A stretch of 64,000 nucleotides of DNA from Leptodontidium sp. MPI-SDFR-AT-0119. Taxonomy: Eukaryota; Ascomycota; Leotiomycetes; Helotiales; Leptodontidiaceae. The notes beneath the pieces were generated by a model, which saw only the letters and a list, made by a program, of their open reading frames with translations, was not told where the DNA came from and ran no database searches. Both the position numbers and the translations under genes were made by a program. Of the stretch, positions 21,426 through 32,960 are shown piece by piece (position 1 is the first letter of the stretch; each line of letters begins with the position of its first letter). The stretch lies in assembly GCA_020726505.1 (NCBI GenBank), contig JAHLEZ010000015.1, positions 496,001 to 560,000 on the forward strand, read 5' to 3'.

Positions 21426-22737
21426 GGCAAGGAATGTAAAATAAAGAAAGGGTGTTCGAAGCGTGCATTGGTATTGGTAGAAATTTCTCGTCGTCCACTG
21501 TCACCAGATACACCGTCTGGAATTTTAACCCACCCCCGGTCGAGTCACATAAGCTTCAGAGACGGCATAGTTTATATCGCTTAGCTCGATTTGTGATTGT
21601 AACTTTGGAACTGACTGTAAGATAGAAGCTTCTGATGCCATTTTCTGTTATCTATGCATTTTTGGAGATTCTGATTGTCCCATGGCAGCAGAGGCTGTAA
21701 GCGGTGATGACTCTGGTATTTCGAAGCTCCTAATGAGGTGAACTTTTTATGACAACAGCTACACCTGTGGAAGTTCATGCTGGGAAGGGGAAGGTGAAGA
21801 ACATCGCTTACGCCCCTTTTATTTTACCGATATGACAAAAAGACTTGAACTTTTGCGACATGCCCCACACCTGGGTAGCAATGCCTGTCATCTAAAGGAC
21901 GTCTTCTCCCTACTTTTTCTTCTCACAAAACATCGTTTCCAGATGGTGATCATGCATCTTGGAAGCAACTGGAACACTAGCGCCAACTCCCGGATCCACA
22001 CTTGGCGATCCTCAGACAAACGTCTACGCAATTCGCCAACCTTAAACCCACATCTATCCCGGTCTGTTTCTTGGTCTTGTGGTCCGACAAATGTCCGAGC
22101 TGGAGCATTGCGGCAAGACTTTCTTCGTGTGTCTTTGTTTCCACTGATCTTCGTCAGGGATCATCCCCCCCTCGCTTGTAACCGCGGACATGTCCTTCAG
22201 GTTTTCATTGCAACTTGAAGTCTTGAACACCACTTTCGTCCCTTCTACAAGCCCTTCCAAGCAGAACGTATCCACTACTGTATCAGGTGTGACTACGGTC
22301 AAATACAGCAGCTAATGAGAGAACACAGATTCGGCTGCGAATGTAGACTTGTAAGCAACTCCAAGCTTTTTCGGGCGCTGGAAAGTTCAAATCAAAAAGT
22401 CCGAACAAGGCAGTCAGTCTGACGCTAAGTTTCAAAGCTTACTGACGTGGCTGTCGTACGTTACTAGACGTCAGGGTAGTTCATGTCTTGCTTTGGTTCC
22501 GAAGAGCGTCCGTACGAGTTGACCATATATACTTCTTGCCTAGGTGTGCCCCTCGTTTCCAAACTTCTGGTTCTACGTTCTTTTTAAGTCTTGACCTTCT
22601 TTTACTACCTTTCCCCCCCTCTTTATAATTTTACAGCCGTAGATCGGTATTTGTCATTCTCGATTGCTAGGCAATATACTTCCGTTGATCGGTCACTTTC
22701 TTGTCATATATTTCGAATCTAGTGTCTAGCAAGCGAC
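21426..22737. other. Intergenic region / cupredoxin promoter
   Basis: About 1.3 kb without a supported gene. Short frames at 21832-22218 and 22054-22302 lack motifs. A CATATATAC motif near 22524 and pyrimidine-rich tracts at 22545-22640 fit a core promoter for the gene at 22738. Confidence 0.45.
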
Positions 22738-23512
22738 ATGAAGCTCTTATTTTCCTCCTTCCTTTTTGCAACAACGAGTAGCGCGCTACCAAATTCTTTC
22801 AGCACCCTAACGGCGACAGGTGGCCTAATCGGTTTGCATATGAGGCAGGGATTGTATTTCACCGCTGATGAAAATAGTTCCACGCGCAAATCAACTGATT
22901 CCAGTCGTTGTCGGTGGCCCGCAAGACACTTTCGCTCCAAATTCCGTTGTCGCCGCCCTGGGAGATGTCATCCAGTTCCAATTCAGCAATGGCAATCATA
23001 CCGCTACCCAAAGCACACCTGAAGCGCCTTGTACGCCCCTCGCAGGTGGTATAAACAGTGGACACATACCGTTTCAAGACGGGCAGACAGATGTTGGAAC
23101 TTTCAACATGCCAGTTACGAGTGTCGCTCCGATGTTCATCTATTGCGCAACCGGACCACATTGCCAGGAGGGACAGATCATGATAATCAATCCGTAAATA
23201 CTACCAGGGCGCAGATTTTGAAGGCTGATACGAGTCCGAGCTGACAGTCGCACAGCGCAAACGCACAACAAGTAGTTGATTTTGTCAAGGCGGCACAGGG
23301 AACGACTGCAAGCGTAGATAGTGCGACAATTTCAGGTGGTACTGCGGGAAAAGTTACGCTGGGCACTGCTGCGTATGTGTTCATTTTGCCACCCAGACGA
23401 GAGGACTGAAATTGATTGATCCCTTAGATTCGTACCGGCACCTGCGAAAGCTGCTCCGGGAGCTGCACCACCAGCAGCTCCTGCTCCTGCTCCTTCAGCA
23501 CCTGCTGCCTAG
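22738..23512 (+). CDS. Secreted cupredoxin-like (extracellular serine-rich) protein
   Basis: Four exons (22738-22819, 22878-23193, 23256-23372, 23428-23512) give 199 residues. A signal peptide (MKLLFSSFLFATTSSA) precedes a fungal cupredoxin domain: VVVGGPQDTFAPNSVVAALGD, FSNGNHTATQS, EAPCTPLAGGINSGHIPF, and a closing MFIYCATGPHCQEGQIMIINP. The Cys and His of CATGPHC plus the His in GNHT are the candidate copper ligands. Exons 3-4 add a linker (FVKAAQGTTASVD) and a Pro/Ala-rich tail that ends without a hydrophobic GPI signal, so the protein is probably free in the wall or medium. Intron 1 uses a GTGGCC donor, chosen by frame. Without splicing of intron 2, translation stops right after the cupredoxin domain at 23195. 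Confidence 0.85.
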
Positions 23513-24505
23513 CCCTCTCCATCGAGAATACAGAGGACAGGGGCTTCGCACACTTCCGATGCTGTGGGAAGATTAGAGATGGCTCTAAAAACACCAGATA
23601 GATTGCGGGGACCAAGCGACAGGGCCGGGTCCCCTCTGTGTGCAGTGTCCCTGGCAAGCTTGCTGCAGGAGTCTTTCGAAGCGCATACGGCGATGGTATA
23701 TTTTACGACATGTGATGAGTGGTCCGCAAACTGGGTGTTTGATACGTTTTTGTACATAATAACTTTCGACCGATTAACTCCAATCAGATCCTTTCACCTT
23801 CCTGAATACTGTTCATGAGTTCTACCGAAATGCAGAGGGATGCTATGTAAAGGATCAACTAACGCCTCAGACATGCTGCTGGTGGATGATTACTGTTTCT
23901 TTGGATTGATCGGGAACTGGAATGTGATTCAAAGAAGGGACTGGGAAAGGAATTAGACGACGAGCAATCACTCTGCTGCTCCCATCAGAAATGGACCAAA
24001 CCCCTCTCGAGTATTTTCTCGAATCAGTTTCCCATGACTTGAACATCGTAACAAGTGAAAGTCTTCAATCTCAAGTTTCGGGGATTCGTTTCAATTCTGT
24101 CCAATTTCTTCTGCAAGTCATAAATTGGTTCGAGTCCAAAGAGATCGTTGAAGTAGAGACTCTCATCGAGACTTGAAAGTGAGTGGGCAGAGAATAAGAT
24201 TATTGGTAGGTATGTTGAGACTCTACTTGACTTTGAAGCAAACTGCAACATATTACCTGCGCAGAAATACAAACAGGAATTATCAGTCTCGAAAGAGGAC
24301 CACAGTCAGATATTTGCACAGTATTTGTTTCCTACACGCTGTAATATCCTCCCCGAGTTCGGGCTAAACTTCACATCCTGAGCGACAAGAAAAATCGCCA
24401 AGCATTACCAAACCAATTACTATCCGATACAAACATGCTATGACAAATAGGTATCTCCACTCAACAATAGTTCATCCTCCTAGTAAGACATTCTTCTGCC
24501 TGTAT
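23513..24505. other. Convergent intergenic region
   Basis: About 1 kb between the cupredoxin stop (+) and the acidic protein stop (-). Short frames (23564-23818, 23991-24176) have no motif. I see nothing functional. Confidence 0.45.
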
Positions 24506-26427
24506 CTATAGAGTCTTCAACATCAAGAGGCATTTCTTCGCCTCTGGAGAGATTGGCTTGTCGATCTCGTGAGAACAGCAGAATATCCATCGTCTTGAAA
24601 TGATAGGCTCCTCGTGCAGCATGCAATCGGGCTTGTATTCGAAGAGCCATCCGTTGAGTTTGCCGTTGATGCCAGGAAGTCTGATAAACATATCGAGTGC
24701 TGGCAGTGAGCCCGCCTCGGCAGCTTTGAAGGCAAGGTCGTAGAGAACGGGCTAGTGCTGTCAGCGTATTTACATTGAAGTATTGATGCTCTCAGGCGTA
24801 ATGAAAGGTAAAGTGTGAGATAACTTACGTATTGCATTCCCCAAGTGGTCTCAGGTCCCGCAACGGGCTCGGGAGATCGAATAGGAAAGAATTGAACAAT
24901 GTCAATTTCCTCTGATTCATATGTTCCATCCTCCTCATCCATCAACCAGCTATCCTCAACTGTGGTGGCTTCGCATCTAAAGTTGCAGGTTTTGTAGTCA
25001 GTCTCGACATTATCCTTGAATATTTTGAAGGTCGGGTCGTATTCGACATAGCTTCCTCCATGCTTGCCTTCAAGGTCGACAGAGAAACCTTCCCGTAGGC
25101 CGTATTTTGGATAGAGAGATTCGCAGAAATCGCTGAAAGCCTCGAATAGTTCTGGAGAGAGACCTGAAGCGATGAGATCTCCCTTAAACTGTTCTTTGTT
25201 CGACTCGAGATGCCCCTGGGCAGCCTGAAGATTCGACTCTGCTTCTGGGATCTGACGCTCGATCTCGCGGATCATCTCTTGAAGTTCCTTGACTTTCCAG
25301 TGGAGTTTGTCTCGAGCCTCTGCTTGCTTTGTGAGCATTATGTTTGCCTTCCGGAGATCGGTGAGCATCTTGACCTGAGGAAGGGGGGCTTTATCGGGTG
25401 TAGTTTGGGCCTTTGTAGGGGTGGTATCGATGTCGGTAGTGTCGATGGACGTGTCATCATCGTACTCGGAGCCGCTGATAATGGAAATGTCTGCGACCTT
25501 CTCCTCTTCCGCATTGCTAGTCACTTCACTCTCATCCACTTCCAATTCCTTTTCTTCCTTGCCGTCGCCTCCCTCACAATCGCTTTCACCCCGAACACCT
25601 TTAGCCAACTCTTCATAGTTGGAGCTTGTGTCGCCATCCGTTGAGTTGTCCTCTGGCAAATCGTCTCCATCATCCCCTGAAAGACCGTCATCAAACATGT
25701 GGCGCTCATCATTAACGTCGTAATCGGCTCCGACGGGATACGCGACCGCAATCATTTCTCCCATGTCAACTAGGTCAACAATCTCGCGTTCGGTAATCGG
25801 TACATCTTCGCGGTTGTGGAAGGAATCGTCGCTATCGTGCGCCGCACCGTAAGAGTAGTACTCGTAATCAGTGAGCTGGTCGCCATCCAGGACGCTCTTT
25901 TCGTCGCAAATATCAGGAGAGACGGCTGCTATAGAGTATAGTCAGTAAACATCTTCAACTGCAAAAACTCGGGACATTACGCTGAGTAGTTGCTCCCGTG
26001 GCTTTGCCTGAAACAATAGCCATTCGACTGGTAGTCTCTGCCAGGATTTGAAGCTGGCTTGAGGATTCCAAATCGCCCTGGCTCTTCTATGTTATAGTTA
26101 GCTGTTATCAGTTCAGTCAATAGCAGTATATTTTACGGTTCTTACCACGTTTTTATCCATGTCGAGAAGGAAAGGGATTCGGTCGAGACTCGCAGCAGTC
26201 AGTGCAGGGCCCTTCTCGGTGGGTTGACGCGTCGAGATGTTAAAGTCAAAAATATTGATACCAACGCCCGGTGGATCGTCAGAGATGTTGTTAATGCTCA
26301 GAGTAAACAAGTCAGCGCTGTGGAGAGGGTTGCAGGTCGCTGATGCTTGCCGCAGTGGAAGGTGTCTTGTTGTGAAGGAGGGCTGAGAATCCAGGGAGTA
26401 GGATGTCGAACCACTAGATGAGCAATG
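24506..26427 (-). CDS. Acidic coiled-coil protein of unknown function (5' end unresolved)
   Basis: Four linked exons are clear (from about 26427 to 26146, then 26086-25981, 25928-24829, 24751-24506); the junctions are in phase. From the 5' side: a segment with DLFTLSINNISDDPPG, a Ser/Gln-rich stretch, an acidic disordered region (EDNSTDGDTSSNYEEL and more Glu/Asp runs), a coiled coil (ELQEMIREIERQIPEAE), and a globular C-terminal part with LFEAFSDFCESLYPKYGL and IFCCSHEIDKPISPEA. No ATG lies in the first visible exon, which is open back to a stop at 26428-26430, so at least one more 5' exon exists that I cannot place. Family not recognised. Part of its acidic region recurs at 28749-28810. Confidence 0.65.
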
Positions 26428-26686
26428 CTAAGAAATTTCTACGGCATGGAAGTTCGGAGATTCTGCAACGCGTTTGTCGAGCGCGATATTCTGAAGTGGT
26501 TGGCAACCAACGAGTTCACGCTAAGAAACACTAGCGGGTTCGTAGGTTTAAGCGAGGCCACATGTCAATAATCAACATTGAAAATTGCTGCTCTGCTCAT
26601 TGTCCCAACCCTATCTGAACACTGAACAATATGTGATAAATGGATACTAGTCTTTACGGTAACACGTGAGATGACTCATAGAAGGT

Positions 26687-26710
26687 TCAAGGGTAGCCTC
26701 AAGGGTAGCC
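26687..26710. repeat. Perfect 12-bp tandem duplication
   Basis: Two adjacent copies of TCAAGGGTAGCC in intergenic DNA. Confidence 0.9.
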
Positions 26711-27494
26711 AAATTCCAACTTGAACGAGGGGCAGCAAGTAGCAAGATAAACAGCAACCTGCTTCTCAATGCTGAAAGACAGCACGGCCTTGGAAGAGCC
26801 CACCTCAACAAATTTGAATCAGGGAAGGATATTAATACCTAGATTTGTAGCATTTCGGAAGGGAATAAAGTATTTTGGGAAAGCCAGACAATCCGTCTTT
26901 CTTCAACTCTCTCATTTTTTAAAATATTTGCACACTCCACCTTGACCTACCTCAGGATTCCTGGGTGATCCACCTCACCAACTGTCTTGTGTTTGAGTTT
27001 TGCTTCATCTTCAATGCTGAGCTTCACCTTCAAGCGTAGTCTCTTCTCTGCAACAGGAAGCGAAGCATCGATTCTATGACGCTTTACAAATCCCACCACA
27101 TTCATTCAGTTGAGTGTTCTTGGCTGGCCTCGTACTTGATTTTGATTTCTTTTGGAAATCACTTTTCGGGGATTTTCGAGGTCGACTTTGAGATCAGTGA
27201 TTTTGTTGAAATATTTAGTACATGTTCTGCCCTTAGCTGTGATTTCTTTTAGAAGTCTGAGATCTCAAAATCTTCTAGGATCTTAATCGCTGGATCTATG
27301 GCTATTAGAGGCAGTTTGTTGTGTTAGATAAATGATGAAGCAATTGGTTGTTGACAGCGAAAACGTCTACTTGACGACTGCAAGATCCACTTTGGGCTTT
27401 GGAGACAATCTCCGCAGTCGCAACCTGGCTACCAGAAAGGACAGACGCCAGCTAAACTTGTGCCCCCCAAATTCACTTCTCGAGAGCAAGTCTG

Positions 27495-27502
27495 TATAAA
27501 TA
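27495..27502 (+). promoter_or_regulatory. TATA box of the first cysteine-rich secreted gene
   Basis: TATAAATA 132 bp before the start codon at 27634. Consistent with an inducible small-secreted-protein promoter. Confidence 0.55.
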
Positions 27503-27633
27503 CCAACAGCTTTCTAGTTTTGTGTTCTTCAACCTCTCCACTTCTGCATCTGCAAAAACTCTACCCAGTCTCAACTACCACTTCAAATCAAAAATTGAAG
27601 CAGTAGCCCAGCAACCAGACAACCACAGCAATC

Positions 27634-28039
27634 ATGCGTGCCCAAACCATGTCGACAATCCTTGCTCTCATCTTCACCTACCTCACCTTCGCCCTCCTCA
27701 TCCAAGCCTCTCCTCTCTTGAGCGGTCGCGATATCGCCGGCGTGCTCTCCGCTGACACCGTCTCTGGTACTTCGATCAGCAATGCAGGATATAACTGCTC
27801 CCCTGTTGGAACTTACGACTGTGGTGGTCCAGGCAACACTACCATCGTGAGTTTCCCCCTCAAATTGCCTTCTCTCTTGGCTTGGATCGCCTTCAATATT
27901 GCATATCAAGGAAATATTGATTGCTAACGTTATCCTTCTATAGATTTTCTGCGATGGCAGCCATCTCGCTGTCCCCGTTGCTTATTGTGGCTCAGGTCAG
28001 ACCTGTCACTACATCAACGGCGTCCCATACTGCTACTGA
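27634..28039 (+). CDS. Small cysteine-rich secreted protein 1 (102 aa)
   Basis: Two exons (27634-27846, 27944-28039). A signal peptide (STILALIFTYLTFALLIQA) is followed by a short Ser/Thr/Ala spacer and six cysteines spaced C-x7-C-x10-C-x11-C-x5-C-x8-C. The intron (97 nt) falls between Cys2 and Cys3, after ACC ATC. A second intron-like unit (28042-28103) begins 2 nt after the stop, so the 3' UTR is probably spliced. Gene layout, cysteine pattern and leader match the locus at 32039. Such proteins are candidate effectors or surface-active peptides; function is unknown. The first Met (MRAQTM) is chosen; the second Met five codons on is also possible. Confidence 0.8.
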
Positions 28040-28825
28040 AAGTAAGTGCCTATCACATGTGTCGAAGGCTACGGGATACTTGAGCTGACTTACAATTTTC
28101 TAGAGCATCCTACTCGCCTCTGCACATCTGGGACATCGGTGATGGGCATTAAATTTGAGAGGTGGGGGGTGTCATAATGGTTGACAGTCTCTGGCACTGT
28201 TTTGGCGGTGATGTTTTGATGGGCATTGGGCAGTCAGAGAGTTAGTCCGAAAAGTCCCGCAGTCGATCAATTACTACTGCTTTTGGCGTAATAATGCCGC
28301 CTTGCCACCTGCTTGAATTGTCCGACGTTCTCTCCACAACACTTGACTTAGACTAGGGTTGACCATGGATGTCGATATATTTGATTGGAGACATTTGTAA
28401 TTCTCCCTTGTTATGATTAACTTAGCTTCGGCCAGCTACTCGAAGAGTGACTTCTCCAATGTCCAGGTTAAGCCTCCTTGAGAAAAGGAAATGCCTGGAA
28501 GCCTTTGAACTATACCTGTGGTGATTTACTTAGATTACTGGTTCAAAGCCCCATGGCTATATGCATAAGATGAAAAGCCAGTCGTTAATATTTTCGAAGG
28601 TAATACAACATCCAAGTCACGCCACCACCCTTGTCTACAAGAATACAAACTGAATCCCCAGGCCTTTCACAAAAGACAGAAAAGAAAAGAAGAAGAAATG
28701 CAAATACTAGCAGATTTTATTCATCTTGATAGTAACAATTCAGTATGCCCTCAGCTAACGCTTCGTATTTGGGACTTGTGTCGCTGTCCGTTGAGTCATC
28801 CTCTGACAGCTTTTTCTCCAAGGGG
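28040..28825. other. Intergenic region with a copy of an acidic coding segment
   Basis: The left part holds the 3' UTR of the cysteine-rich gene, including its intron 28042-28103. At 28749-28810, just beyond the stop of the clan-CD-like gene, DNA resembles the coding strand segment 25599-25660 of the acidic protein and still reads SEDDSTDSDTSPKYEAL on the minus strand in a different frame from that gene. Confidence 0.6.
28749..28810 (-). repeat. Diverged copy of part of the acidic coiled-coil gene
   Basis: Compared by eye, about four fifths of the bases match 25599-25660 in the same orientation. The encoded motif EDDSTDSDTSPKYEAL parallels EDNSTDGDTSSNYEEL. It lies one base out of frame with, and after the stop of, the neighbouring gene. 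Either a relic of a duplicated gene or a tail disconnected by a frameshift. Confidence 0.6.
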
Positions 28826-30830
28826 TCAGGCGCTGTCCGTTCGTGATGCCTTGCGATACTGCTGCGAATTTCGGAGATACTTTTGGAGGCCTATGCTTTC
28901 GCATGTCTCCGGAAACTGGTCCAGGAATGTTGCCTGCTGCTCCGATGTCAAGATCTCCGCATCTGGGACGTTGAAGTAGGCCTTGTACACACGCTCGATT
29001 TTGTTGAAGTGGCACAATCCAAGCGCAATCTTCCTGCCCATCTCAAATTCTGAGACATCGCCTAATCCATGCGGGAGCCAGAACCCAAAATATGCCGGCT
29101 GATCATCCGTCGCCGCGGCTCGCTCGTTCTTGTTGCAAGTCATCAACATTGAAGCAGGATACTGCTTTAAGTACGCTTTGAAAGCCTGCTCATTCACCGG
29201 TCCCAGATACTGAGATAACTCAATAGTCTGGAAAAGCTTTCCCACATCGGCACATCCACGCGCGATCATTGCTGCTAACCAGTCAACAGCCTCGTACGTT
29301 GACTGATACTCCCATAGAGGATGAGGATGTGACTCGGTTTCATTTTCAAAAGCACGCTCTGCTGAAATTCCTCTAAATGTGGACAGCAGCAGGTTCAGTC
29401 GCACACAAGTATCACTCGTAGTGTGAAGTGAAAGTGGCTTTCTGAGATTCTCAAGTGTCACGAATCCTCGTTGTTCGAGCATCATGAAGACATCCCAGAT
29501 GGCTGACTGGATGCGAGCTCGATAGTACAGGGCTGATAGCACTCTTGAAATATCCTCGTCATTGTCCGAGAGTGCATTGTCGAAGATTCCAACATCGCAT
29601 GGGACGCCAGCATCAGGATTGCATTTGGTGAGTTCCTCTTCGATCAAAGCTTTAGCGAGGCTTTTGGCAGTGTTGTTGGTAGCTTGCGCCGAGGAAGATG
29701 AGGAAGATGTTGGCTTTTTGAAGACATTCAACGTTCTCTCGCTCTCGCTGGGCCATTCTATTCTGCGTCGACGCGAAGTGACCTCCCGATCGTAAAGAAC
29801 ATCCACTTTATCCCTGACAATCAAGTCTTCGACAACTTGCGCGAGAGTTAAAGGGCTGGAGACAAAATCCACAGGATTTTGCTTTGGTGCTCTCGACTGG
29901 GATAATTGACGATGTATGTTGTCTCGGATGTACGCCTCGTGTTCTTCCACAGTTGGTGTGAGCTTGTCCTCTGGCGCATCACCAAAGATCTCCAACTTGG
30001 CAAGTGATTGCAGCCAGGCCTGCTCATACCTAGACCCTCGACATCTGTTGCTGACTGACTGGGGCATTCCATATACGACCTCATCACGGCCACAAGCGGC
30101 CGCGATATATCGCTCATGCTGGTTATTTGCCTTGATGCATTCCATAAATCTACCACTGTAGCACGCCCCGGATATTGCGTTGATTTTCACGCCAGCTGGG
30201 AATACATCCAGCTCTTTTGAGAACTCAAAGGACTTCAGGAACTCAGTGCCTAGCCTTACTCCGTCGACCGGATGACAGTGACTTTCAAGGGAGATGAAGA
30301 CTGAGTCGCCCGCCTTTGACTTCTTCGCAGTCGCCCTGATCCAATTCAACACTTCTTGCTTGAGCTGTTTCTCTTTGACTTCTTCCCACCACCTGTCTTG
30401 AGACGGGCCTGCAAACGCATCGCGGGTGTAGGTCAGGATCGGGCGCCCTTCCTCTCCCACCTTGCCAAACTCGATCTCGGTCTTGCCGCTGCGACTGAGC
30501 ACTCCAAAGTATTTATCAGCAAAACCTTCCACAGCCAAGAACGTTCCTGTGATGCCTTTCCGTATGAAATAGGAACAAAAGGCAAGCCAATCAGCCCAGA
30601 TGAAGCCATCTTTCTCGGGATTTATTGCCCCAAATACAACGAGATGGAAAGATTCGGCCTTTGGGTGTGGGAGGATGGTAGCGGGACTGCCTCCCATGAG
30701 ATCTTGCGTAGCTTTTGCTCTGTCTTTATTATGACCTAGGCTCGCTTGTCAGCTTTATATTTCATAATTCACAAGTTTACATACCCGAGTGGCTTCTAGT
30801 GGGACCCTGCTGAGCTTCCTTGGGAGGCAT
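28826..30830 (-). CDS. Possible clan-CD (caspase/legumain fold) cysteine peptidase-like protein
   Basis: Two exons (30830-30785, 30735-28826) give 651 residues. The first exon supplies MPPKEAQQGPTRSHS; splicing joins it in phase to GHNKDRAKATQDL. Residues 45-230 have the alternating beta/alpha rhythm of a caspase-hemoglobinase domain: FHLVVFGAI, a hydrophobic strand DSVFISLESHCH ending in His168, then KINAISGACYSGRF with Cys207, 39 residues later, close to the legumain spacing. The usual His-Gly is His-Cys here, so activity is uncertain. After about residue 330 come a Ser-rich linker and a helical C-terminal half with no family I recognise. It lies between two cysteine-rich secreted genes. 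No signal peptide, so probably intracellular. Confidence 0.7.
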
Positions 30831-32038
30831 ATTGTTTACAAGCGTGCGGTAGGTGAGCGAATACCAGAGGCGGTGTTCTGAAATTGAAGTCTCTTTGTTT
30901 TGAGATGGAAGGTGAGAATAGAACAGTCGTGGCGTTGTGAAAGTTGAGTTCTAATTTCTGACGTCAAATGTGAGTCTCAAGTGAGCGAAAAGCGGTCCGT
31001 GAGTTCCGTGACGCTGCGTAGAGAACTTTTCGACGAAGGATGATTGCAAGAAGAGTTATGAAGCGGGAAGCTGGAAAATCTGAGACTGGAGGATCGAGTT
31101 CTCAAACTGAGGTCTGCTGCGGCAGGTATTGCTGGGTTGGGTGCGGAGGGAAAGAAGGAAGAATTTATGTGTGCGGGAAGTTTGGGGGAATGAGAAATAA
31201 ATACATTCGTTGGAAAATAGACTGTCTAAGTACTTAGATTGGTAGTTCCGAGAGACTAGCGTGGTTCTCCAATTATTTTGAAGGAAGGAGGAGATGGCTT
31301 GAGTCCAATGCCAAGCGTCTGTCATGATGCTCCACCCTGACGACTGAGCGAAGTTATTCTTCTTTTAACGCTAACTTAACCATCCTCTGGGCATTAGTTT
31401 GCTTCAAACAGTGAACTTATTCCATCTTCCGCCCGGAAGACAGCAATGAAAGCTTCCTGCACGACTTACCGCATTCCCCAAACTCTGGTTCTATCCGTTT
31501 ACTAGTTACCACTAGAACTTAACTTTAATTTACTATTTATTTTCACTACCTAGGGTATATTATAATACGCCTGCAATATAATATACAATCTGTCGTTGAA
31601 CTGGCATTATACTTCATTCTGTGGCCCCATGCAGAACTGTAAATATTACGACGGAGTTCCGTACTTCTATTAAAGCTGGGTGTGAAAAGGATACAACTTC
31701 TGGATAATGCAGAATGGTCAAGTTTGCCTTTGGGTCCTGATGTTTTGTATTTGGTTGAGCACATGAGTTTTCAAGAGTTTGGAAGGAAGGAAAGGACTCA
31801 TCATCTTTAAACATCGTGTGGGAGTGGATCGTCAAAATTTAATCAATCTTGAATGAAGCCATCTGAGCCGTCTTTCCGCAGATAAAACCCTCCCATTTCT
31901 CCCTTTCCCCGTTTCTTGTCTCCTCTTATTCAACCATAACATTAGCAACATCAAGTCAGCGGCCATCTGTCCTGACTTCAATACAAAAGATCAAACCTTC
32001 GAATACTTCAAACCGCAAACCCAAAACCACTCGCCAAC
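30831..32038. other. Intergenic region, AT-rich
   Basis: About 1.2 kb between the clan-CD-like gene (-) and the second cysteine-rich gene (+). Strongly AT-rich at 31500-31600. Short frames at 31056-31325 and 31614-31835 show no motif. A GATAAAA motif near 31881 may be the TATA element of the gene at 32039. Confidence 0.4.
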
Positions 32039-32463
32039 ATGCATTCTTCCACCATCTCAACAATTCTCACCCTCCTCCTCACCTACCTCACCTTCTCCCT
32101 CCCAGGCTTCGCCCAGAGCACTCCTCTCTCCGGTCCCCGAGACACCACCGTCACCTCAACCTCCGCAGAGACCGCTCAGGCAGTTGGTGCACCTTGTGAC
32201 ACCTTCGGATCCTACGCCTGCGCAAACATAGACAACACTGGTTCGATCGTACGTATTTTCCGCTCCGGTGCCCTCACCCACCTACTCTCTCACCTTTCTA
32301 CCCGGTTACACCTGTACCAGAACTATTAAACTAACGAAAATCCACTAAATAGCTCATCTGCAACGTCTCTCACGTCTATGTCGTCGCCGCTGTCTGTGGC
32401 CAAGGCCAGAAATGTGCGCGACTTAAGGTCAACCTTGTGCCTTACTGCATCAACCGTGACTAA
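32039..32463 (+). CDS. Small cysteine-rich secreted protein 2 (106 aa)
   Basis: Two exons (32039-32248, 32353-32463). Signal peptide STILTLLLTYLTFSLPGFA, then a Ser/Thr spacer and six cysteines spaced C-x7-C-x11-C-x11-C-x5-C-x10-C. The intron is at the same place relative to the cysteines as in the gene at 27634, and again an intron-like unit (32467-32544) begins 3 nt after the stop. The two proteins share STIL..L.TYLTF in the leader and CG.GQ.C and VPYC near the end. They are paralogues. Function unknown; candidate effector. Confidence 0.8.
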
Positions 32464-32886
32464 AGGGTAAGATCACTTTTCCCGCACTATAATATATCTA
32501 CCTAATCCAACTGAGTTGAGTCACTGACTTGGGTTTTCTCGTAGAGTCTAACTTCTCCATTCCTGGCCCTGGTCTTTGGGCTGAGAAGTGATACCAATGG
32601 CGAGAACTGACAGCAGTGTGGGCTTGAGTGGATTCTATGGGCTTACCTTTGCGGCTTTGCTTTGACGACGTTGGTTATGGGGGATGGTTCATGGCTATGA
32701 TTATACGTTGACTTTCAATTTTCAACAATAAATAAACTCAATGCAGATCCTTCTGACTCTGATTCTGAAGGGGGAAATACCCTAAGCTGCGACTTCTTAG
32801 AAATCTTGACTGGTAATGACTCAAAAACCGACCCTGAAAGTGACTACAAAGCGACGAAAACTACAAGCCATCCTACACATCTGAAG
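32464..32886. other. 3' region of secreted protein 2
   Basis: Contains the post-stop intron-like unit 32467-32544 and the 3' UTR. No other gene. Confidence 0.5.
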
Positions 32887-32894
32887 TATAAAAG
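32887..32894 (+). promoter_or_regulatory. TATA box of a broken third secreted-protein locus
   Basis: TATAAAAG lies 67 bp before the ATG at 32961, the expected start region of the third paralogue. Confidence 0.5.
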
Positions 32895-32960
32895 CATGAC
32901 GTCTTCCTCTCCACTCCCTCCAAATCGACCGCCGCAACAACCCCCCTCCATACCCAAAGC

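Larger units (their letters stand above)
26428..27633. other. Intergenic region
   Basis: About 1.2 kb. It probably contains the missing 5' exon and promoter of the acidic coiled-coil gene (-) and the promoter of the first cysteine-rich secreted gene (+). A perfect 12-bp tandem duplication lies at 26687-26710. No other coding sequence is supported. Confidence 0.4.

Noticed and set aside
24124..24140. tRNA B-box-like sequence GGTTCGAGTCC
   Set aside because: No A box or cloverleaf can be drawn in the preceding 60 bases, and the flanking stem is only four pairs.
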